NCBI RefSeq assembly: GCF_001039355.2
Contig: NW_019775826.1
Location: 173,692-200,142, forward strand
Reading direction: 5' to 3'
Length of the DNA: 26,451 nt
From: Lingula anatina
Taxonomy: Eukaryota; Brachiopoda; Lingulata; Lingulida; Lingulidae
Positions 13,136 through 23,478 of the stretch are shown here, piece after piece. The translations under genes and the position numbers were made by a program. Numbering within the stretch: the stretch's first letter is position 1; each line of letters starts with the position of its first letter. Under the pieces are notes generated by a model, which worked only from the letters and a program-made list of their open reading frames with translations, ran no database searches and had not been told where the DNA came from.

Positions 13136-14077
13136 GGATATTGCGATCCGAATGCACTTGAAAAATGAATTTCGAAATTGAAACTTGTTTTTTTTGCACA
13201 ATGTTTGCCCACGAGTGAAACTAAATGGCATGAACGTGGTGCCTGTTTCTTGTATTTACTGTTATTATTTTTGTCTAAATAAAAACATCTTAAAACATCT
13301 AAAAACAGCATACAGGTTGTGTGACTTTTCTCCTTAGTTCTGCGCTTGTTAAGACCATTTCTAGCAAATATCGGTGTGAAATTGATTGCCAAGAAATATT
13401 GCCATTCCCACCTTAAAACTACGTATACCGATACTTTCACACCAAAAATAAAGTTCACAAATTAAATTGCAGAAAATTAAAATTGATGGGTCATATGACG
13501 AGTACCTACGCCCGCCTCACCAAGGCCTTCCGTAATTTCTTTTAGTTGACATCATGTTTGAGAATGGTCGGTGAATGGATCGATGCCATGGTTTCTGGTA
13601 TTTGACCAAATAGGTATGATGGGCTGGTGGAAAATATTGTATATGTTTCTTCTAAGTATAGCAATTCAATATTGACTGGAATTTATATGAAGATTAGCAT
13701 GCCATCTATCGGTGATAAATAACACCTCAACTTGAAATATCATTTGCATGAATAGATATATTAGAGATGCATAAAACTAATGAGTCGTAAATAAAAAACA
13801 AGTTGGACTCGCTTCCCTTCTCCCAAATTCCAAAGGGATAACAACTGTTTATTTTGGCCATAATGGATTTTCTTGGGGTTAAATGACAATTTTCCCATAC
13901 TTACCAATGGTAAATGAAACCGTTCCGACATTCAAAGTTGTTCCCAGTTTTTTTTTCAGTTAAAAGTTTGATTTTTTTGTTTTAATCTCTTAAAAGATTA
14001 TTACAGAGAGTAGCCATCTATGGAGGTCAAGTGCTACGATGGCAAGCACAGATTCCAGAAAAATTGCGATAGACCTA
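13136..14077. other. Gene-free stretch
   Basis: The 142-codon minus-strand frame that enters from 13458 owes its 3' part to the C-rich tract and has no recognisable domain in the rest. Otherwise AT-rich with homopolymer T runs at about 13950-13978. Confidence 0.5.
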
Positions 14078-14094
14078 ACCGCCGTTTCGGCGGT
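14078..14094. repeat. Small perfect hairpin
   Basis: ACCGCCG, a TTT loop and CGGCGGT form a GC-rich 7-bp stem just before the AT microsatellite. It has no trailing T-run or known regulatory identity. It is recorded because its GC content contrasts with the surroundings. Confidence 0.6.
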
Positions 14095-14106
14095 AAACTA
14101 AAATTT

Positions 14107-14109
<3 letters not shown>

Positions 14110-14189
<80 letters not shown>
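14110..14189. repeat. (AT)40 microsatellite
   Basis: Eighty uninterrupted bases of alternating A and T. It is self-complementary and can extrude as a cruciform or hairpin. It produces the Tyr-Ile runs in overlapping frames on both strands, which are not genes. An uninterrupted run this long suggests high mutability, and its true length may differ from that shown. Confidence 0.97.
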
Positions 14190-14191
<2 letters not shown>

Positions 14192-15758
14192 TTGAGTTGT
14201 TTACAATGTATTTATTGTTAAATATGGATATCATGCAAAGAGTTGTTATCTCTTTAACAGTGACCTTAAAAGAAACTAAATAATAAACCATTGCCCCCGT
14301 CCTCAGCAGAGGGGGTGACAGAATCAACAATCGGTATGTCGTACAGATATATCTGTCATCATTCACACGTGGGCACGAGTGACGAAGAGTGATGCATCAG
14401 CAAATATTTGTCTTACTGTTAAGTCAGGAGCAGGTGTTAACTGTATTCAGATCTACACGCTGGAATGAGAATGAACTACTTAATATGTTTGCAACGACGA
14501 CTTTACAATGAATAGGCCTGGTGAGGATGCGCAGATTGCGCAACAGACCCTTAAATTACATATATCTGCGTGATGCCATGCCTACTGCAAGGTGTCTGCA
14601 AGTCAGATAAGATGTTTGAAGAACCGCTGAATGAATATTGAGGCGTAAAGTAAAATAACACTACACATATTTTTCTTCAATAATGGCACCTTACGTGTTT
14701 CTCTTGAGAGAGACACCAAGACGAAGAATAACAAAATTGCCATACATTTACAGCAGAATTAAGAAGTGTTTCAGAACACATTTTTCTAACGCTAACGTTT
14801 TTAGTTGCGTGCTAAGGTTATTATATCATTATTATATCATAATCATTGTAAATTCAATAGTTTTTGATATTATTTACATTCTATCTAGAAACAGATTTTG
14901 ACATCTTTGGTCGATGCCAATAGCAACCATGCCAATAATAAGACCAAAGCCAGTGGCGTATCTTTAAGTGTGAAAATGTGCTGTGAAATGCGTATATGCA
15001 GTGATTAGTTACGCAGCAACGGCAAATGCGCACGTGCATGTTTTCATCATAATGGCACTTATGATAACTTTACGTAAACGAACGTGCGTGCGAGCGCACG
15101 TCTGGTTAACCACCCAAACAGACCAACTTGTAACTGCGCCTTCGGGATTACTCAAATCAAACAGAATTAATATGGCTTAGAGAAATGTACATCAACTGTG
15201 AACTGGGCTATCTTGGCAATTAAACTTTGTACATGTCCACACTATTTGATAAATGAAAGGGTTGTAACGAGAAAACATTGCAGCTTGGCCCTCTTGAGTT
15301 GACACTTAACAGACGGTTGCAAACTGTTGGGACGGTTGTTGGGAGCCAGGAAGTATGTGTATTATGTTGTTCTTGTCCAGGTATAAGATAAGAGCGACCT
15401 GCTTCTACACGTGATTAACAATTTAAGGTAATGCCCTTTTATGATAGGTCTGCTAAACACTTTTCTTATCTTCTTTATATGCATATTTGATACTATTTCA
15501 TATTAAGATTTTATATTAAGATTTTAAAAAATGATAGGTAGGCCTACCCATGTAAGTTTTTTTTTGCTTTAGTGATTTAAACTTACAAACTGTGACATGA
15601 GACCAATTAAAGGACACGTAAAAGGCGTTACCGAGTATTTGATTTCCGCTTTGACATTAAAACTGCCCGCTACCAGAAGTGTTCTCTTGCGGTTATAAAA
15701 TTGTATGAAATATACAATAGATAATTTTGAAACAGCTTTTACCACGAGAGATTTTCTC
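14190..15758. other. Gene-free stretch
   Basis: No gene recognised. Minor structure includes a local direct duplication near 14820-14850 (TTATATCAT words), a GC-rich inverted pair ACGTGCG and CGCACGT near 15081-15100, and a near-perfect direct duplication of ATATTAAGATTTT at about 15500-15526. The short frames (14683-14901, 14983-15180, 15569-15760) have no familiar motif. Confidence 0.5.

Positions 15759-15800
<42 letters not shown>
15759..15800. repeat. (AAT)14 microsatellite
   Basis: Forty-two uninterrupted bases of AAT trinucleotide repeat, about 500 bp upstream of the DPH3 start codon. It shares its motif with the TAA run at 22583-22623, but the flanks are unrelated, so the two arose independently. 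Confidence 0.95.
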
Positions 15801-16180
15801 TCAAGAAAAGAAATACATGTACATTGGATCTTGACGCGTTTTCTTAATTAAACTTGAATCTTTGTGTGAACTTTTATCATATCTTGTCCATATGCGGTTG
15901 ATGTCGAATCTTGATGTTCTCAAACTTTTAAGCAGTTTTCATGTAAAAACTATAGCATGTTAACGCCATATAATGCTGAACAATTTCAAATTATCGCTAC
16001 GCATATAAATTGGTTTGTTTCTTGCGCATTTATGAAAAATGAAATGAATGACTTATCCTGTATTTATTTTTTTTATTGTTCTTCTCGTTTTTCTTAACTT
16101 TTATTTTTTTCTCCTTACAGTGCCCCTTGTTAATTTTTCATTTTCTGTTTTGTCGTCTAGTCTTTTATGACAACAGACCT
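15801..16180. other. DPH3 upstream region
   Basis: T-rich sequence between the AAT microsatellite and the DPH3 proximal promoter. I see no divergent gene start on the minus strand, although DPH3 is head-to-head with a neighbour in some animals. No TATA box suitably placed for DPH3 is visible. Confidence 0.5.
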
Positions 16181-16194
16181 TGACAGCGACATCT

Positions 16195-16262
16195 ATTGGC
16201 TATAATTTGAGTTAATGAAATGCGCATGCGTCGAATAGACTTCCGTACACTTCCGGCACGTG
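16195..16262 (+). promoter_or_regulatory. DPH3 proximal promoter cluster
   Basis: Five recognisable sites lie within 70 bp and end about 50 bp before the DPH3 ATG. They are ATTGG at 16195-16199 (CCAAT on the minus strand, NF-Y type), TGCGCATGCG at 16221-16230 (core of the NRF1 palindrome), ACTTCCGT at 16239-16246 and ACTTCCGG at 16249-16256 (ETS family), and CACGTG at 16257-16262 (E-box for MYC, USF or TFE type factors). There is no TATA box. In animals this combination is typical of broadly expressed housekeeping genes for mitochondria and translation, which suits DPH3. Site identity is by consensus only. Confidence 0.7.
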
Positions 16263-16314
16263 AAAACCAGATTTGTAAAGAAAATATGTAATTCAAGTTA
16301 TTTTTTGTGTGAAA

Positions 16315-17671
16315 ATGGCTATATATCACGATGAGGTGGAAATTGAAGATATGGAGTATGATGAAGAAACGGAGACGTACTATTACCCTTGTCCCTGTGG
16401 AGACAGATTTGAAATAACGAAGGTAAAACTATTACTTAGTCCTCTTCGTGAATTGGAGTTTCACATAAAGCAGATACTGTACAAGGGTCCTCCGATTCTC
16501 TCTCTCTGCGCTGCTGTCCCTATTATGTTCCAGGCTAGTATTTTTACCCTCATTTCTGCCCTAATGGTTCCCCTACATGTTCCTTTGGGCCTGCCACGCT
16601 TTCTCCTACCAGGTGGTGTACATTTTAGTACCCGTCTTGGGATACTCTCTTCTCAAAGTGTGACCCAGGTACCTTCATCACCTTTTTAATTAATATTTCC
16701 AGGTCGATGTCCTTAATACCTGTTATTTTCTAAAACCTCATGGTTGCTGATTTTGTTTGGCCATCTTTAACCCAGTAAACTTAAATTACCTAGTAATACT
16801 TTGTGCCGCCCTGTTTCCATTGTGGGTGTAACTAGAATTTGTTGCTTCTATGCACAATTCACAGTATTTTACTACAGAATGGCCTTACCTGAGTAGCGTG
16901 TCAGGTTGAAAACTGAGACAATATACTTCAAGGAATAATTGATGTATTACTTCATCTGCGATCAGTGCCATAATTCAAACTTCACTGAATGTATTCATGA
17001 ATATTAGCAAGAGTAGCATTGTACAACTTAAATGTTTGAAAAAAAATCAATAGTATTTACTTTCTATCATTATACCTTGAAAAGATATGAGAAGCAATTT
17101 GGAGTTTCTATTGGCTATTTAGGCACATATACTGGGAAGTTGTTCTGTCCTATGTCTTGGTTTTACTGACATCATTCACTGTTATATCTGTCCATGTATC
17201 CTCTTAAAATTTGGCAGTTATATATTGGTGATTTAACTCTACTATTTTTTATTATAGGAAGAGTTAGAAGATGGAGAGGATGTTGCAACATGCCCAAGTT
17301 GTTCCCTGATAATAAAAGTGATCTATGATCCTGTAAGTATATCATGTTTCAAAACCAAATTGTTTTCAAGGATTAGGTGGTTTAGAGGAAAAGATCTAGG
17401 ACCAATTCTTCACATTCACTTTTGCCACTTACTATTTGTAGTCATTCTGTTGATTGGGATGGTGCATTCAAGATTGATAATTGGTAATTTATTTTTTTCA
17501 AAATTTCATCAGTTTTTATTTTGTGTATTTGAATTATATATTAATATATCACTTAGAAGACAGTTTGATTATAATACTTTGTATTTGCCTTTATGAGCAT
17601 AGGAAGACTTTGCATCAGGAGAGAAGATTGCCGCACCTAGTAGAAGTGATGCTGAGTTAGTTAAACACTAA
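16315..17671 (+). CDS. Diphthamide biosynthesis protein 3 (DPH3/KTI11), three exons
   Basis: Coding exons are 16315-16422, 17258-17332 and 17603-17671, all joined in phase 0, giving 83 residues plus TAA; human DPH3 has 82. DPH3 is a small iron/zinc protein that supplies electrons and iron to the radical-SAM enzyme DPH1-DPH2 in the first step of diphthamide synthesis on elongation factor 2, and in yeast (Kti11) it supports Elongator-dependent wobble-uridine modification. The product starts [12 protein letters not shown] and carries PCPCGD and [19 protein letters not shown]. The DPH-type zinc finger has its four ligands at Cys26, Cys28, Cys48 and Cys51. The acidic N-terminus and the C-terminal [12 protein letters not shown] also fit the family. 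The ATG at 16315 is chosen because it matches the family start; an upstream in-frame GTG at 16309 is not used. Donors are GTAAAA and GTAAGT and acceptors TTATAG and GCATAG. The gene looks intact and functional. Confidence 0.97.
16423..17257 (+). other. DPH3 intron 1
   Basis: An 835-bp phase-0 intron starting GTAAAA and ending in a T-rich tract and TTATAG. Reading through the donor stays open for about 89 codons, so exon 1 appears longer in a raw translation, but the conserved protein resumes at 17258. I see no gene inside the intron. Confidence 0.93.
17333..17602 (+). other. DPH3 intron 2
   Basis: A 270-bp phase-0 intron with a consensus GTAAGT donor and an acceptor at GCATAG. It sits directly after the codons for KVIYDP, beyond the fourth zinc-binding cysteine. 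Confidence 0.93.
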
Positions 17672-18540
17672 CACAACTGTGTCCCACTTGTTTAGTGAAG
17701 TGGGACATTTGACAGGCCGTGGACTTCAGGGAAAGAGGCATACAATGGTGGATGTTCTGTCCACATCAAGTGAGCTAGAAGTCTGGAGAAGTCAACCCAT
17801 CCTCGATTCCAAGATTCCCAGATTCCAAGATAATTTTAAAACAGATATAAGGACATATAGATACAACTGTCATTGAACGTGGGTTTTTAATGGCAATAGT
17901 AAAACACTTGAAAAGAGAGGTGTTAAGCCTCCCAGTAACCACAGGGCAAGATACTGGATTTAACACAAATTTTATCCCAGTCTAAGAAAATTTGAACAAC
18001 CTGTCCAGTTAAAAGCTTCTTTCACAGGCTGTGATGAATGCGCACAAGATTTAAACCTCACTAAATTTTATTTATAGTAAAACTTATGAGATCTAAGTAG
18101 CACCTCTATAGTATCTGTTTTTTTAATGCACTGTATGTTCTTTATAATACTACTGGATTTGATTTTGTTGGTCTTAGTCTAGTCTTTTACATTTTGAAAT
18201 ATCAATATTTATAAAGGATACAATGGACTTTTATCAGTTTGAAAGATGAGGGTTTCATACTTATGTCTTTTGATAGAAATTTGACTTTTATACTGTTCTG
18301 CTGGCAGAACCGTTGAAATTAGCAGTTTTTGTTTCTCACAAAATCAATTCCGTGTATAATGTAGAGACCGAATCTTGTTCTAGAAATAGAGTGATGTTAG
18401 ATATACTTGATGCACATTTTCTTGTGTTATTTATCCCTAAAATGTGCTATTTGTGGCTTTTATGTCTCTTCCACTATCCTGATTATTTAAACAATGTAAC
18501 AAATTGTTGCCTGTATATACACTGAATTGTGCTTTTTTCG
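17672..18540 (+). other. Probable DPH3 3' untranslated region and downstream sequence
   Basis: No new gene starts here. The transcript end cannot be fixed. No AATAAA occurs before 18540; a TATAAA variant at 18210-18215, followed by a T-rich stretch, is the best nearby poly(A) signal candidate. ATTAAA occurs at 18897-18902 and 18933-18938, and AATAAA first at 19099-19104. Frames at 17679-17876 and 18313-18525 show no recognisable motif and are probably untranslated. Confidence 0.45.
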
Positions 18541-18598
18541 TGGGGTGGGGGAAACGGCAAAAAAGAACCCCCCTCTAGGAAATCCTGGTTCCGCCCCG
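18541..18598 (-). repeat. GGGGCGG-type repeat end
   Basis: Read on the minus strand from about 18598, this begins GGGGCGGAACCAGGATT and is followed by a GGGGGG run. It matches the start of the repeat at 26235 (GGGGCGGATCCAGGATT plus a G run) at 16 of 17 positions, in the opposite orientation. Ends with GGGGCGGATCC remind me of hAT-like non-autonomous elements. The other end and a target duplication were not found, so superfamily and full extent are uncertain. Confidence 0.5.
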
Positions 18599-19930
18599 AT
18601 GTATAATGTACGTCAAACAAGAGGTGCTGGGTTCTTACATCTACAGCAGGATATATTTATGCAAGCAAGTTGATTCTAGGGGCTCTAATCCGACTCGGGA
18701 TAGTCTAGGTATCGGCTCTAGTTATGCCCGAAGAAAAAGTCACGCAACACTGCAGTTTTATTTCCAAAATCAAAAATTAATTTTATTACCTGGACATTGC
18801 CTAGATTTATGGAAAAAATCTACGTGACAGAAATCGCCAAATCTTAAATTAAGTCCAAGTGAGAAGGGGCAATTGAAAAGATGATTTTGACTGGTAATTA
18901 AACGAGCATCGTGCATAGGCATGCAAGTACATTAAAATTAATTTGCAAGATGATCATTTTCCATCTGTACACGCCTTCCGTTTTTTTAACAAAAAGAAAA
19001 ATGAGAGAATATAGTTTTATTCAACTATTATATACAGTAACATTCAATTTCAAAAGTACTTTAGTAATCATTAATGTATCATGTAAACGCAATTTCTCAA
19101 TAAATGGTAGTACTAGGCCGTGGGGAAAAACCCGTCTAAACCCTTCGTGGGGAATGCCGGGAAAATGCCCACGCCCAGATAATTCAGTCTTTAAAACGTG
19201 ATAACTTCAGTTTTTTATTGGCAGGGCGCCTTACAGTTCATAAATATTTCCCCGTTATAGACAGCATGCAGCAACTGAATAAACTTTCTCGTGACTACAA
19301 ACTTTTCTCCATATACACTATACTGGTACACAAGATGAAGCACAAGAATTTACCAAAGTTCATGTAATTCCTACTGAAAGAGGTATTGAAGACAAAACAT
19401 TTACTAGTCTTAACACAAACAAAATTAAACCGAGGCTTATTTTAACTTCATCTAGGGTATGAAGTCATAAATAAAGTAACTCGATCCTTTTACAACTGGA
19501 AGCATACATCAAAACTTGAATATAGTTCTCTTTCATGATAAAACATAATATAAGTTCAGGTAATATTATTATTACCCAGTCACATCAATGATTGAAATTA
19601 AACTTTGACATATAATAGAATAGAAGTTTCTCAAATGTAATTTTGCCCTGAAATCGCAACTACATGTATGATACAAGTAAAGAATAAATCAAGCCTGATT
19701 TCATATTACACTGTATGACCGTCCATGCAAATTTCAATATGAATTTTTGGGTCCGAGTAAAAAGGTGCATATATGATGAATTGGATATATTTGTCAACTA
19801 TAACACTTGAGAAAATAATAATATTAGTAATATTAGTAATGTGCGATCCTCAATCTTGAGAAATGACTGTGTGCACCCAGCCATCCCTCACGAGGAGCTG
19901 TATACAAAAAAAAAAAAAACAAAAAAAAAC
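18599..19930. other. Gene-free stretch
   Basis: Frames of 60 to 96 codons (18606-18827, 18911-19201, 19863-20045) contain no familiar motif. A direct triplication of AATATTAGT-like words lies near 19815-19840. An A-rich tract with a single C at about 19906-19929 could be the tail of a retroposed copy, but I cannot identify a body for it. Confidence 0.45.
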
Positions 19931-19965
19931 AATGAAATATTTTTTCAAACGTAAAATATTTCATT
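19931..19965. repeat. AT-rich perfect hairpin
   Basis: AATGAAATATTTT at 19931-19943 is exactly complementary to AAAATATTTCATT at 19953-19965, leaving a 9-nt loop. The arms stop abruptly at both ends. It lies directly after the A-rich tract and 34 bp before the next hairpin. It has no known identity and may be a remnant of a foldback element. Confidence 0.7.
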
Positions 19966-19987
19966 ATAGATTTTGCACAAGCTATCA

Positions 19988-20036
19988 ATGTAAAACCTCT
20001 TCATGTAAAAGAATTTACATGAAGTCGGATTTTACA
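19988..20036. repeat. Extended imperfect hairpin
   Basis: A perfect 11-bp stem (CTTCATGTAAA at 19999-20009 with TTTACATGAAG at 20014-20024) closes a 4-nt loop. After a small internal loop it continues outward as CC with GG, then a single bulged A, then TGTAAAA with TTTTACA. The total is about 20 paired bases within 49 nt. It is shorter than a typical animal pre-miRNA, so I call only a hairpin. Confidence 0.6.
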
Positions 20037-22580
20037 AAGATGTGAGGGTTAGTTGAGGTAAGTGTGCGGATTATGATCTTCTCAAACGCTATACTGACAA
20101 ACAACTCCACTTCATCAAAAGCACAAATATGAAAAATGACTATATCACTTAGATTGAAATAAAACACAGACGACCATAAGTGGTGGTAGTACCAATGCTT
20201 TGCGAGCGAAAACCTATCTGCCTTTAGAATGGATAAAGCAACTGGATATTCTATTTTAAATTTTAATAATAACTGTTGAGGCAGACTTAAAATGTTCACA
20301 CAGAACCACAATTCATCTTATTCAATTGAACATTTATGGAATTATAAATGATCATACTTAACTTTAGTTTTCTCTTAAGCTATCAGAATAAAATTTTTCA
20401 CTGTCATAAATGAAAAAATATAACTTACTAAATACAATTACATCCAGGTCATATCTGTGACCCATGAACCGCAAAAATTCTCAATATATAAGAGACTCGA
20501 GTACATTATTAGATTGTATTCCTCTTACATTCAATTAATCGCTCTTCATTATCATTCCACATTCTCTAAAATTTTTTGCAGGCAAGCCGTGTCCTTAAAA
20601 ACCAAGACTGCTAAGACGTCCAATTTAATGAAAGTGGCTACAAAGGCTCGTTGCAAGTGCCATTAAGTGTTTCGCATCTTGGACATTTGGGCTAGGATTA
20701 ATGGTATCTGCGTTCGGGCATTATTTCTGGAAAACTGCCCTTTCGTAGCCTACAGATGAAATGTAACATGTTCACACAAATGTATTAAAAGTAATTGAAA
20801 GCTTGCAATAATTGCAACAAAGAATATGTATGTCACTGGTAATTACACACCGTTAATTCTAGTAAGTATTTTGATATTTCATAATACTTGGGTTCTTAAC
20901 ATGATTGTTATATTCTATTATATTTCTATAATATGACACAAGAAAAACACATTATGATTTAGGAGAGTGCTAAAATTCTACAAAAAGAAAGTGTCTAGAA
21001 AATGAGAGGGATAAAGGAAGAAATATGAATCACGAAAACGCCTAACGATCTGAACAATAAACAGATGAAAATATGCTCACTGGTACTATGGTCTCTTAGT
21101 ATCACAACCGCAGCACTGAGGGTGAGGTTGGGGGTAGTAGCTCCTAGTATTCTAGACCAGTGACATCACAACGTGTGCCTCATTGTAACTGATGAAGACC
21201 TGAAAGTTGGCCGATAGGATCTCAAAATATTCTTTTTTTGCAAGTTTGTGACAAATTAAAAGAGCTTTTGGATTCTAAAATGTCTGCAATATGAATTTCC
21301 TTGAGTAAATTGTAAATAGAAAACATGTCTACATTTTGTGGCTAGACAACAGTTTCCAAACAGTAATTTAAAACAATTTTGTCTTAGGCGCTGCACAAAA
21401 TGTCCAGTTTGTTGAATTTGCATTGACAAAAGATTTGTAATATCTATAGAATAATTACAATTAAGTTCATTGTTCACTCTCTACCCTGGCCCATAACTTG
21501 CCTTGAAGGGTTCCGAGTTTCAATGGTATCACAACTAGGCAAGAACTCTTGAAATCCCATATGCAGATATCGCTTTCTCCATTTTAACCTTATGAAAGTG
21601 AACCATCATCAGGCCAGGCGCTCACCAATGCCATCTGCCTCAACTTCAAAACAGAAATTTAGAAGACATTAGTTTCCCTGTTTACCTCTTCTCCCTACCC
21701 AACCCACTAAGCTTAATTTTTTATTCCAGAAGTGGGTCAAGGGAAAGATACACTGCCTTGTAAAAGTGAGTTGTAAAGTTAATGTGGCTGAGGGTTTTCT
21801 CAAGAATTTACCTTTACCTCCCTCCCCCAATGTACTAACTTTGAATAACAATAACGATAAGATCGTCGTTTTTTTTATCAATCTGACTTAACTTCAAGAT
21901 TAAAGGTACGAACAAAAGTGAACTGACGCTGTTGTCTAGTTTGTTTAATTTCCATAAATTGTGTATTTAAAGCAGTCTGCGGCATAAGCAGTTCACTTAA
22001 AATAGCAATTAGTTTTATTAGAAGAACGGAATTGCAATCATTTGATACCAGGAATAACTGTGGACTGCTCCATTTTAATCTTTTTGGTCAAAAATTAAAG
22101 ACTAACTCTAAAGAAACTTTTCATGCAACCCATATCAGTGATCTTAATGAGTAGCAATGAGTACCTGTGCCATGATGACTTCACCAAACTGAGAAGTAAG
22201 CCTTCAAGTCATCGTCTGTGCTCTTCCAAGGCAAACCCAGTACTATCAGGTCACTGCTCTTTTTGCTGTCCAGCCACTGTTTTCGAGCTCCGATTCTCCA
22301 GGGTCTCATCTCCTTTCTAATCTCCTTTTCTTTTATTCTCTAAAACGTTAACACTTTCAATTATTATTAAGACTGTTTATTGAACAACTAACCCTTTATT
22401 GTATCAATATGTCTATTATTTTCGGTATAACCAATAACCGATATACTAATTATTGTTCGGACATGTACATATGTCAATGTTTAAATTGACTATTTGACCA
22501 TAAAATTTTCTGAAGTTTTAAAAATAACCTTTGATTTCAATGTAACCGTTGCATCCTAATTCTAAAATTGTGAAGGTCTT

Positions 22581-22582
<2 letters not shown>
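20037..22582. other. Gene-free stretch
   Basis: No conserved exon found. Frames of 98 (minus, 20015-20311), 69 (plus, 20457-20666), 73 (minus, 21256-21477), 70 (minus, 21669-21881) and 65 codons (plus, 22123-22320) have no recognisable domains. A CTGATGAAG...GAAA word near 21189-21206 was considered as a hammerhead ribozyme core and rejected. Confidence 0.5.

Positions 22583-22623
<41 letters not shown>
22583..22623. repeat. (TAA)n microsatellite, about 13.7 units
   Basis: Forty-one uninterrupted bases of TAA repeat. On the minus strand it lies about 23 nt beyond the AATAAA of the tandem-exon unit, where cleavage and the downstream element would be expected. Confidence 0.95.
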
Positions 22624-22624
<1 letters not shown>

Positions 22625-22645
22625 AGAAATGCAATCCAGCCCAGT

Positions 22646-22651
22646 TTTATT
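22646..22651 (-). terminator. Poly(A) signal of the tandem-exon transcription unit
   Basis: The minus strand reads AATAAA at 22651-22646, about 145 nt beyond the end of the last cassette (22796), followed by a GT-rich stretch. Together with the TATA box and initiator at 24.7 kb it brackets a minus-strand unit of about 2.1 kb. Canonical hexamers also occur by chance in AT-rich DNA, so the support comes from position and context. Confidence 0.5.
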
Positions 22652-22795
22652 AAAATCTGTATTCGGACCAATGACTCCGACCTGTAGTTTTTAGGAAAGT
22701 TGAGGTCTGAATGGCCAGTAAGGTGAAAAGTTTATGGGAAAGACTGCAACTGAAAGAAACAATTTAGTCTATTTCTCTCCCCAATAACAGTTTAC

Positions 22796-23089
22796 CTATA
22801 AGGGGTATCCATCTCAGTGTTACATCAAATCCCTTGGACGCTTCCCCAATGCAGCCACCTCGTAGACAGACCATGACAGGACTCGCTGGACGCTTCCCCA
22901 ATGCAGCCACCTCGTAGACAGACCATGGCAGACTCGCTGGACGCTCCCCAATGCAACCACCTCGTAGATAAACCATGACAGTACTCGCTGGCACCAAGGA
23001 TTGATCGGAGTAGCTGAAGTGTAGATCTATGCGGCTTTCTGTTTGCAGTTGTCAGTGGGGGCTCTATCGAGAATCGTCATAATCGAGTA
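22796..23089 (-). repeat. Cassette A (most downstream, probable terminal exon)
   Basis: This is 294 nt, with a head (23089-22991), three minisatellite units of 51, 51 and 52 nt (22990-22940, 22939-22889, 22888-22837) and a tail. It begins TACTCG after a TTTTACAG acceptor. The shared ATG is kept, but the next codon is ACG instead of GCG. The frame from this ATG stops after about 17 codons at a TAG caused by a 4-nt insertion relative to its sisters. The donor equivalent at the 3' end reads GTAAAC; with no cassette beyond it and a poly(A) signal 145 nt on, it is more likely read through than spliced. Confidence 0.65.
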
Positions 23090-23154
23090 CTGTAAAACAG
23101 GAAAAAATAGGATTACTTTCCCTAACTATGTCAGCACTCTGCATTCAGGCTTAC

Positions 23155-23408
23155 CGTTAAGGGGTTTCCATCTCAGTGAAACATCACATGCCTTGGACGC
23201 TTCCCCAATGCAGCCACCTCGTAGCACCCACCTCGTAGACAGACCATGACAGGACTCGCTGGGCGCTTCCCCAATGCAGCCTCCTCGTAGACAGGCTATG
23301 GCAGGACTCGCTGACACCAAGGATTGATCTAAGCAGCGGAAGTGTAGATGCGGCCTTCTCCTTGCAGTTGTCAGTGAGATCCCTATCGAGAATCGCCATA
23401 ATCGAGTT
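23155..23408 (-). repeat. Cassette B
   Basis: This is 254 nt, with a head, one 52-nt unit (23313-23262), one 66-nt unit (23261-23196) and the 41-nt tail. The 66-nt unit holds a 14-nt internal duplication around CTACGAGGTGG. The same duplication is in cassette C, so B and C share an ancestor that A and D lack. Acceptor TTTTACAG and donor GTAAGC are both consensus-like. Two sense frames are open over nearly the whole cassette. B preserves the empty site for the foldback element in cassette C. Confidence 0.65.
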
Positions 23409-23478
23409 CTGTAAAACAGAAAGAAAAACGGATTACTTACTTTCCCTACCTTTGTCAGCACTCTGCATTAAGGATTAC

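Noticed and set aside
13030-13458. A 142-codon minus-strand frame
   Set aside because: Its Gly/Trp-rich end is the C-rich repeat read backwards, and the remainder has no recognisable domain or splice support.
14020-14366. Frames on both strands encoding long Tyr-Ile runs
   Set aside because: They are translations of the (AT)40 microsatellite.
16309-16689. A 126-codon frame continuing past DPH3 exon 1
   Set aside because: After residue ...FEITK the sequence hits a GTAAAA donor and family similarity stops. The rest is intron read-through, and the conserved protein resumes at 17258.
21180-21215. Possible hammerhead ribozyme core (CTGATGA...GAAA)
   Set aside because: Only about six bases separate the two conserved boxes, GAAA is not followed by a closable helix III, and no cleavage triplet with flanking pairing is present.
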